A stretch of 5,927 nt of DNA from Clostridiales bacterium (GTDB lineage Bacteria; Bacillota; Clostridia; Oscillospirales; Oscillospiraceae). The stretch covers positions 1 to 5,927 of the forward strand of contig SFHI01000090.1 of assembly GCA_004555705.1 (NCBI GenBank), read 5' to 3'. Below the pieces are notes generated by a model that searched no databases, was not told the origin of the DNA, and was given only the letters and a program-made list of their open reading frames with translations. Positions 1 to 4,535 of this stretch are shown here, in pieces. Made by a program: the position numbers and the translations under genes. How positions within the stretch are numbered: the first letter of the stretch is position 1; the number at the start of each line of letters is the position of its first letter.

Positions 1-103
1 CTGCAGGGCAATTGTCAATACATTTTACCTCTAACCGGGGGATTGCCACGCCAGTGTGCGCACTGGCTCGCAATGACAGTGTTTATTTTCTAAACAACAA
101 TTT
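1..103. repeat. Right part of a palindromic repeat (MITE/REP-like), copy 1
   Basis: A 43-bp core at 37-79 contains a nested hairpin. ATTGC (42-46) pairs with GCAAT (70-74), and GCCAGTG (50-56) pairs with CACTGGC (61-67) around a TGCG loop. The element ends with AAACAACAATTT at 92-103. The same core occurs twice more at 3618-3660 (inverted) and 3720-3763, and the same 12-bp end occurs at 3787-3798. The left boundary is not resolved: bases 1-36 do not match the interior of the downstream element, so the window may start inside a variant copy. No protein is encoded. Such non-coding palindromic repeats are common between genes in Clostridia; I cannot name the family. Confidence 0.8.
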
Positions 104-139
104 ATCTATATCCCCGCCAAAATATTTTTTGCCAACACT

Positions 140-168
140 ATCTTTTTGCCCCCCTCCGCCGTTATACT
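140..168 (+). promoter_or_regulatory. Possible promoter of the sigma factor operon
   Basis: TATACT at 163-168 resembles a sigma-70 -10 hexamer and lies 35 bp before the sigma factor start. At 17-bp spacing the -35 position (140-145, ATCTTT) is a poor match. CCAACA at 132-137 recalls the AAC core of ECF -35 elements, but its distance to the CGTTAT at 160-165 is too long for a standard ECF promoter. The -10 call is reasonable; the -35 is unresolved. Confidence 0.35.
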
Positions 169-190
169 GGGTGAAAGCGCTTTTATCAAA

Positions 191-199
191 GGGGGGAGG
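191..199 (+). promoter_or_regulatory. Strong RBS fixing the sigma factor start
   Basis: A G-rich Shine-Dalgarno sequence ending in GGAGG (195-199) sits 4 nt before ATG 204. It favours this start over an upstream in-frame start near position 12, whose extra 64 residues would be translated from the intergenic repeat and look non-coding. Confidence 0.85.
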
Positions 200-203
200 A
201 AAA

Positions 204-722
204 ATGGACGCGGACCTTTTGCTGCTGCTCCGGATGCAAAACGGCGACGATGAGGCCATCGAAGCCTTTGTGCGGAAGTATTACCCAAGGATCCTGCAAT
301 ACTGCCGCCTGCATCTCGGCGACCCGGGCCACGCCGAGGACTGCACCCAGGAGACCTTCGCCCGTTTTTTCCGGACGCTGCCCCAATACCGGCATTACGG
401 CAAGGCCGCCAATTATCTCTATGTCATCGCAGGCAACCTCTGCCGGGACCACTACCGCAGACCCGCCGAAATCCCGCTGGATACCCTTCCGGAGCAGCCG
501 GTGGACCCCATCGCATCCTTTGACCTGCGCATGGACCTGCGGCAGGCCCTGGGCCGGCTTCCCCCGGAGCTGCGGGAAGTCACGGTTCTGTATTTCCTCC
601 AGGGGCAGCCGCAGAAGGAGATTGCCCGGATTCTGGGCATCGGACTTCCCCTGGTGAAGTACAGGCTCCGGCGGGCAAAGGAGCTTCTCAAAAACTGGTT
701 GGAAAAGGAGGCCGTGCAATGA
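204..722 (+). CDS. ECF-type RNA polymerase sigma factor (sigma-70 family)
   Basis: A 172-residue protein with the two-domain plan of extracytoplasmic-function sigma factors. It would act in the cytoplasm, binding core RNA polymerase and directing it to specific promoters. Residues about 18-87 are region 2, with the typical stretch HAEDCTQETFARFF (43-56), which binds core polymerase and the -10 element. Residues about 111-167 are region 4, with a helix-turn-helix near 136-158 (PQKEIARILGIG...VKYRLRRAKELL) for -35 recognition. The linker is short and there is no region 1 or 3, which fits the ECF class and its length. The start at ATG 204 is supported by a strong GGAGG site. The stop overlaps the next start by 4 nt (ATGA), making it the first gene of a four-gene operon. 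Since ECF factors often control their own operon, it probably regulates the adjoining ABC transporter; that is inference. The promoters it recognises are unknown. Confidence 0.93.
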   Translation: MDADLLLLLRMQNGDDEAIEAFVRKYYPRILQYCRLHLGDPGHAEDCTQETFARFFRTLPQYRHYGKAANYLYVIAGNLCRDHYRRPAEIPLDTLPEQPVDPIASFDLRMDLRQALGRLPPELREVTVLYFLQGQPQKEIARILGIGLPLVKYRLRRAKELLKNWLEKEAVQ

Positions 723-1453
723 AGAAGTTTATCCCTCTTGACGCGCAGTGCGACGAAAGAAAAATCCAGGAAGCCATCGCTGCTTCCAGGTCCGCGTTTC
801 TCGCCGGGGAGGCGGAGCGCCCCGTGTCCCACCTGGAATTTCTGTACCGGCAGAGTAAGTTCATCCGCAAACACTGGTGGCTGCTGCAGGGGCTGCTGCT
901 GGCGCTGGCCTGCGCTGCTCTGCGCTGTGGGGAGACGGGCTCCGAGCTGCGCCGGGTGCTGGGGCTCACCGGGCCGCTGTTCGTGATCCTGGTCCTGCCG
1001 GAGGCCTGGAAAAACCGGAGCTGCGGCGCCCTGGAGGTGGAGGGCACAACGCTCTACACCCTCCGCGCCATCTATGCCGCCCGGTTGACCCTCTTTGCCG
1101 GGGTGGATATGGTGCTGCTGTCGGCCTTTTTCGCGGGTTCCTCCCTTCTCGCCCGGGTGCCCCTCTGGGAAATGCTCACCCAATTCCTGCTTCCGGGCAA
1201 TGTGACCTGCTGCATCTGCTTTGGGACGCTCTACAGCAGGCGCTTCCCTTCCGGGACCCTTTCCCTGCTGCTGTGCGTCCTCTGGGCGGGGGTCTGGTCG
1301 CTGCTTGTTCTGAACGACGCTGTATTTCTCGCCATCTCCGGCCCGGTGTGGGCCGCGCTGCTTGCCGCCTCCTTCTTCTGCATGGGATATATCCTCCTGC
1401 GGGGGCAGCGGGAATGGCGAAACACCATGGAGGTGAAACCATTATGGACTTGA
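719..1453 (+). CDS. Six-helix membrane protein of unknown function, sigma/ABC operon
   Basis: A 244-residue integral membrane protein that I cannot assign to a named family. Residues 1-50 are polar and charged, likely cytoplasmic, and include HLEFLYRQSKFIRKHWW (38-54) before the first helix. About six hydrophobic segments follow, near 52-69, 81-95, 119-140, 151-171, 179-198 and 201-228, and the C-terminus is short and basic. There is no ATPase motif, no catalytic motif, and no HxxxCxxC zinc motif of ZAS-type anti-sigma factors. The start ATG 719 has AAAAGGAGG (703-711) at a 7-nt spacing and overlaps the sigma stop. The gene's 3' end overlaps the ATPase start by 10 nt. Two roles fit the context: an extra membrane subunit of the ABC transporter, or a membrane partner that holds the sigma factor through its N-terminal tail. 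Sequence alone does not decide between them. Confidence 0.88.
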   Translation: MKKFIPLDAQCDERKIQEAIAASRSAFLAGEAERPVSHLEFLYRQSKFIRKHWWLLQGLLLALACAALRCGETGSELRRVLGLTGPLFVILVLPEAWKNRSCGALEVEGTTLYTLRAIYAARLTLFAGVDMVLLSAFFAGSSLLARVPLWEMLTQFLLPGNVTCCICFGTLYSRRFPSGTLSLLLCVLWAGVWSLLVLNDAVFLAISGPVWAALLAASFFCMGYILLRGQREWRNTMEVKPLWT

Positions 1454-2331
1454 CAATATTTGATTTGACAAAGGAATTCGACGGTTTTCGGGCCGTCGCG
1501 GATTTCAGCTATTCCCTGAACAGCGGTGTCTACGGTCTGCTGGGGGTCAACGGTGCGGGAAAAACCACCCTGATGCGGATGCTGACCACGCTGCTGACCC
1601 CCACCTCCGGGCACATTGCCTGGAATGGGGAGGACATCTTCGCCATGGGCGGCAGATACCGCAGGCTGCTGGGGTATCTGCCCCAGGACTTTGGGTATTA
1701 CCCCGATTTTTCCGTGTGGGACTACCTGATGTACATTGCCGCCCTCAAGGGCCTCCGCCCCGCCGTGGCAAAGCAGCGGGGAAAGGAGCTGCTGCACCAG
1801 GTTGGCCTGACGAAGGCCCGGAATCAGAAGATGAAAACCCTCTCCGGCGGCATGAAGCGCCGGGCGGGCATCGCCCAGGCCATGCTGAATGACCCGAAAA
1901 TCCTGATTCTGGACGAGCCCACCGCCGGTCTGGACCCCAGCGAGCGGATTCGCTTCCGCAATCTCATCAGCGAGCTGTCCGAGGACCGGATCGTACTGCT
2001 GTCCACCCACATTGTGTCGGACATCGAGTATATCGCCGGGGACATCCTGCTGATGAAGGACGGCCGTCTCACCATTTCCGGCACCGCGGAGGAAATCATC
2101 GCCGCCATGCCCGAGACCGTCTGGCGCTGCGCCGTACCCCGGGAGAAAACCGAGGAGTACCTGCGAACCTTCAAGGTCGTCAATATCAAAACCGGCACCG
2201 GCGCAGTGGAGCTGCGGATCATCTCCCCCGGGAAGCCCACGCCGGACGCCGTTCCCACGGAGCCCACCCTGGAGGATGTGTTCCTGTATTATTTTGGAGA
2301 AAGGGCGGGTGAAGCGGATGGTACGCTATGA
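1444..2331 (+). CDS. ABC transporter ATP-binding protein
   Basis: A 295-residue nucleotide-binding subunit of an ABC exporter, acting at the cytoplasmic membrane face and hydrolysing ATP to drive the permease encoded next. All motifs are intact: Walker A GVNGAGKTT (34-42), Q-loop glutamine 81 (LPQDFG), signature LSGGM (133-137), Walker B ILILDEPT (153-160, with D157 and E158), D-loop AGLD (161-164) and switch histidine 189 (STHI). The C-terminal tail ends in EPTLEDVFLYYFGE, typical of ATPases paired with ABC-2 type permeases involved in drug, peptide or lantibiotic export. ATG 1444 is chosen because it has GGAGGTG (1429-1435) at an 8-nt spacing and begins the conserved N-terminus; an upstream in-frame start at 877 would add residues read out of frame through the preceding gene. 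It overlaps both neighbours. The substrate cannot be told from sequence. Confidence 0.96.
   Translation: MDLTIFDLTKEFDGFRAVADFSYSLNSGVYGLLGVNGAGKTTLMRMLTTLLTPTSGHIAWNGEDIFAMGGRYRRLLGYLPQDFGYYPDFSVWDYLMYIAALKGLRPAVAKQRGKELLHQVGLTKARNQKMKTLSGGMKRRAGIAQAMLNDPKILILDEPTAGLDPSERIRFRNLISELSEDRIVLLSTHIVSDIEYIAGDILLMKDGRLTISGTAEEIIAAMPETVWRCAVPREKTEEYLRTFKVVNIKTGTGAVELRIISPGKPTPDAVPTEPTLEDVFLYYFGERAGEADGTL
2296..2305 (+). promoter_or_regulatory. RBS that favours a GTG start for the permease
   Basis: GGAGA at 2296-2300 (in GGAGAAAGGG) lies 8-9 nt before GTG 2309, a normal spacing. It lies 17-18 nt before the alternative ATG 2318, which is too far. The site is inside the ATPase gene. Confidence 0.55.
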
Positions 2332-3550
2332 AGTGAAGAAGGTATTTGGAACGGTGGGCGGCAGGCTGGCGGCGGTGCTGATGCTCCTGCTGGTGCTGCT
2401 GAGCAGCTACATGGCCGTCACCGGCGTGGAATGGATCAACGAAGCGGGGGACCCGGAAACCGGGTTCGCGGCCATCTCCAGGCTGCGCCGCGCCCAAAAG
2501 GAATGGTCCGGCCCCCTGGATGAAGCGCGCCTGCAAGATATCATCCGGGAAAACCAGCGCCTGTGCGCCACCCCGGAGGCCCAGTCCAGGGACTATCAGC
2601 AAAACGACATCGCCTATGGCTGGAAGCAGGGCTTCCGCCCGGTGCTGGACATGATGAACTACGCCTATGCCGCCGGCTTTCAGGAGTTCGACTGGTACTG
2701 CAACGAGCGGGTCACCCCCGACCAGGCCGGGGACTTCTACTTAAACCGCACCAAGCTGATGAAGCAGTGGCTGCATGAGGAGAACTCCACCGCATCCCAC
2801 CTGTTCACGGAAAAGGAGCAGGCCTACCTGGTGGCGCAGTACGAAACCCTGGAGTCCCCGTTCTATTATGACTACTCCGAGGGCTGGACCCAACTGCTGT
2901 ACAATTCCCCCTTTGTCATCATGATTTCGGCCCTGATTCTGGGCTACCTGTGCGCCGGAATCTTCGCCAACGAATTCCGCTGGAAGTCCGACGCGGTGTT
3001 CTTCAGCAGCGCCCTGGGCCGGGACCGGGCCGTGGCCGCGAAGATTCAGGCGGGCTTTCTCACGGTCACCTGTACCTACTGGCTGTCCGTGGCCCTCTAT
3101 ACCCTGATCACCCTGGGCTGTCTGGGCTTTGACGGCTGGAACTGCCCCCTGCAGACCGACTTGTGGAAGAGCTTCTATCACCTGAAGCTGTGGCAGGCCT
3201 GGTGCCTCACCTGCGTGGGCGGCTATATCGGGAACCTGTTCTTCGCCTTTCTCACCATGTGGGTTTCGGCCAGGACCCGCTCGTCCATGTTCGCTGCCAC
3301 CGTTCCCTTCCTGCTGGTGTTCCTGCCCAGCTTCCTGGACAATCTGGGCAGCGACCGGATCAGCAGGCTCCTGGGGCTTTTCCCCGACCAGCTCCTGCAG
3401 ATTTACCAGGCGCTGCGGTACTTCAATGTATATGAGATCGGCGGAAAGGTATTCAGCGCCATGGCCCTGCTGCTCCCGACCTTCGCCCTGCTGTCCCTTC
3501 TTCTTGCCCCCATGATGTACCGGGAATTCCGCAGAAAACAAATTCGCTGA
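2309..3550 (+). CDS. ABC-2-like transporter permease with large extracytoplasmic domain
   Basis: A 413-residue membrane subunit, presumed partner of the upstream ATPase. A short basic N-terminus precedes helix 1 (about 19-40). A roughly 160-residue non-membrane segment (about 41-199) follows, and then five helices near 200-220, 247-270, 300-320, 326-344 and 378-402. The protein ends in a basic tail, YREFRRKQIR. One helix, a big outside loop, then five helices is a layout used by permeases of the ABC-2 superfamily that handle peptides or act at the cell surface. The loop is rich in aromatic and charged residues and ends with PFYYDYSEGWTQLLYNSP (184-201) just before helix 2. GTG 2309 is preferred over ATG 2318 on ribosome-site spacing; the difference is three residues. 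The gene overlaps the ATPase end by 23 nt and is the last of the operon. The substrate is unknown. Confidence 0.88.
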   Translation: MKRMVRYEVKKVFGTVGGRLAAVLMLLLVLLSSYMAVTGVEWINEAGDPETGFAAISRLRRAQKEWSGPLDEARLQDIIRENQRLCATPEAQSRDYQQNDIAYGWKQGFRPVLDMMNYAYAAGFQEFDWYCNERVTPDQAGDFYLNRTKLMKQWLHEENSTASHLFTEKEQAYLVAQYETLESPFYYDYSEGWTQLLYNSPFVIMISALILGYLCAGIFANEFRWKSDAVFFSSALGRDRAVAAKIQAGFLTVTCTYWLSVALYTLITLGCLGFDGWNCPLQTDLWKSFYHLKLWQAWCLTCVGGYIGNLFFAFLTMWVSARTRSSMFAATVPFLLVFLPSFLDNLGSDRISRLLGLFPDQLLQIYQALRYFNVYEIGGKVFSAMALLLPTFALLSLLLAPMMYREFRRKQIR

Positions 3551-3588
3551 CATTCCGGAATCCAACCTCCCTTCCCGGACGGTTTTAC

Positions 3589-3798
3589 AAATTGTTGTTT
3601 ACAGCACTAAAAAAGAACTGTCATTGCGAACCAGCGCGCACGCTGGTGTGGCAATCCCCCAACTTTTCAGGCTGCTGCGGTAGACGATTCCCTCGTTTTT
3701 CTGAGTTCTCGGAAAATCCGGGGGATTGCCACGCCACTCAAGCGCACTGGCTCGCAATGACAGCGTTTTATTTAGCGCACACTTACAAACAACAATTT
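3589..3798. repeat. MITE-like palindromic element, copies 2 and 3 of the core
   Basis: A 210-bp non-coding element bounded by perfect 12-bp terminal inverted repeats, AAATTGTTGTTT (3589-3600) and AAACAACAATTT (3787-3798). Inside lie two oppositely oriented copies of a 43-44 bp core, at 3618-3660 and 3720-3763, about 59 bp apart, so the whole can fold into one long cruciform or hairpin. The left core has an intact nested hairpin (ACCAGCG, loop CGCA, CGCTGGT at 3630-3647). The right core has a decayed one, with only GCCA/TGGC pairing left. Related sequence is at 37-103. No transposase is encoded, so any mobility would be non-autonomous; that is inference. Confidence 0.82.
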
Positions 3799-3832
3799 AC
3801 CAATTCCCTGAGTCAATCCCATACACACCCAA

Positions 3833-3896
3833 AGGCCCTCCCGCGAAGGGCGCCGCGCCGGTTCCCTGCCGGCTGGCGCTTCCCCGCGGGGGGCCT
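3833..3896 (+). terminator. Long GC-rich hairpin, possible operon terminator
   Basis: The arms 3833-3845 and 3885-3896 form 12 base pairs with one bulged T (3839). Inside, GCGCC and GCCGG pair with CCGGC and GGCGC, extending the stem toward a loop around TTCCCT (3862-3867). CTCTTTT follows at 3895-3901, a modest T-tract, so + strand termination is plausible. It is 283 bp past the permease stop, which is far for a dedicated terminator, and it could equally be another dispersed repeat. No T-tract is seen on the other strand. Confidence 0.45.
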
Positions 3897-3969
3897 CTTT
3901 TCCCTCCTCCCGCTCCTTTCGCCGCTTCCCAAATCCAGCTATTTTTTCCAATACTATGCAGCCAGTTAA

Positions 3970-3998
3970 TTGCTTTTCCCCGGAAAAGGCAGTATACT
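3970..3998 (+). promoter_or_regulatory. Promoter-like site with embedded palindrome
   Basis: TTGCTT (3970-3975) and TATACT (3993-3998) are separated by 17 bp, a good sigma-70 arrangement. The perfect palindrome CTTTTCC-CC-GGAAAAG (3973-3988) lies across the -35 and spacer and could be an operator. No coding region or ribosome binding site follows, so if active it would make a non-coding or long leader transcript. It may be a remnant promoter. Confidence 0.35.
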
Positions 3999-4071
3999 AA
4001 AAAGAAATATCCGCATTCCCCGGCAGAACGGGAAATTGTTGTTTCCAGTTTTCAAATACATTGCGTTTACA

Positions 4072-4184
4072 CCGTAGGGGCGGATATTATCCGCCCGAAC
4101 GCTTAAGGTTTTTGAGTGTTTTCGATAGAACAGGGCGCTTTGGTAGACGAAAGCAAAGCGGGCGGCTAATAGCCGCCCCTACGG
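4072..4184. repeat. 113-bp element with hairpin-forming inverted ends
   Basis: The ends are CCGTAGGGGCGG (4072-4083) and its complement CCGCCCCTACGG (4173-4184). Each end also folds on itself. The left hairpin is GGGCGGA-TATTA-TCCGCCC (4078-4096) and the right is GGGCGGC-TAATA-GCCGCCC (4160-4178). The arms differ at only two bases over 25, and these two are paired in the hairpin (A-T versus C-G). The interior is non-coding. This is a short non-autonomous repeat rather than a gene. Confidence 0.8.
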
Positions 4185-4205
4185 CAAAATCTCAGTAAAC
4201 AACAG

Positions 4206-4366
4206 GGCACCTATAAAAACTACCCTTTTGGGTTTTGGGCGGATCTTTTGCCGGAGCATGCGTTTTGAAAAGTCCGCAATACATCCAGTATTCTTACGCT
4301 TCCAAAACTTTTGTTGAAACAAAATCTCTCGTCCAAAACCGCAAAAAGTAGTTTTTAGAGGTTGCC
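4206..4366. repeat. Imperfect inverted-repeat element (MITE-like)
   Basis: The first roughly 38 bp (from 4206) match the reverse complement of the last roughly 38 bp (to 4366) with a few mismatches and one-base gaps. The best-kept block is TAAAAACTAC (4214-4223 and its complement 4347-4356). A small central hairpin is AATAC-ATCCA-GTATT (4278-4292). A minus-strand open frame (4179-4469) crosses the whole element but begins with TTG, lacks a ribosome binding site and runs through two repeat families, so it is best read as a by-product of the repeats. Confidence 0.6.
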
Positions 4367-4462
4367 AACAATTCCCCCCTGCCCAGTCGGGCCGATTCGC
4401 CGAATGCCAATATTCGCCCCTGGATTCTTCCGGCAGCCCCCTGTAGAATTCCCGGAAATCTA

Positions 4463-4490
4463 TGGACAATCCGGAAATATGTGCTATACT
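4463..4490 (+). promoter_or_regulatory. Promoter of the surface protein gene
   Basis: TGGACA (4463-4468) and TATACT (4485-4490) are spaced by 16 bp. TGC directly before the -10 gives an extended -10 (TGnTATACT). The -10 ends 45 bp before the start codon, so the leader is short, about 38 nt. This looks like a housekeeping sigma-70-type promoter; no operator is evident beyond the small palindrome CTATATAG (4491-4498). Confidence 0.7.
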
Positions 4491-4535
4491 CTATATAGTA
4501 CTGTTTTATACCCTTGGAACGTAGGAGGAAGCAAT

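Larger units (their letters stand above)
3551..4462. other. Gene-free repeat island
   Basis: About 900 bp between the permease stop and the surface protein promoter hold no convincing gene on either strand. They contain a 210-bp palindromic element (3589-3798), a GC-rich hairpin (3833-3896), a promoter-like site with a palindrome (3970-3998), a 113-bp hairpin-ended element (4072-4184) and a roughly 160-bp inverted-repeat element (4206-4366). The stretch 3897-3969 is pyrimidine-rich and otherwise featureless. The stretch 4367-4462 contains only a short palindrome, ATTCGCCGAAT (4395-4405). Confidence 0.75.

Noticed and set aside
131..165. Autoregulatory ECF promoter before the sigma gene
   Set aside because: The AAC-containing element and the CGT-like element are about six bases too far apart for typical ECF promoters; not strong enough to claim.
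12..203. N-terminal extension of the sigma factor frame by 64 residues
   Set aside because: The extra part is translated from the palindromic repeat and the leader region, lacks sigma features, and a strong ribosome binding site marks ATG 204.
452..1183. Long minus-strand open frames opposite the operon (also 1231-2010 and 2741-3565)
   Set aside because: These are shadows of GC-rich codons in the opposite strand, rich in Gly/Gln/Arg with no domain, and they overlap well-supported genes.
877..1443. Upstream extension of the ABC ATPase frame
   Set aside because: It would read the preceding membrane protein gene in another frame, giving low-complexity Ala/Gly/Arg-rich sequence; the family N-terminus and an RBS fit ATG 1444.
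3552..3561. ATTCCGGAAT palindrome right after the permease stop as a terminator
   Set aside because: The stem is only 5 bp without a loop and there is no T-tract, so it cannot be supported as a terminator.
3618..3763. CRISPR-like pair of repeats
   Set aside because: Only two cores, in opposite orientation, with no further regularly spaced copies and no cas genes.
3592..4106. Two overlapping + strand open frames in the repeat island
   Set aside because: They are composed of palindromic repeat sequence, have no ribosome binding site and show no protein-like features.
4179..4469. 96-codon minus-strand frame as a possible small gene
   Set aside because: It begins with TTG without a ribosome binding site, spans two repeat elements and stops within the hairpin end of one. 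I consider it repeat-derived, though a database search for conserved homologues outside repeats would settle it.
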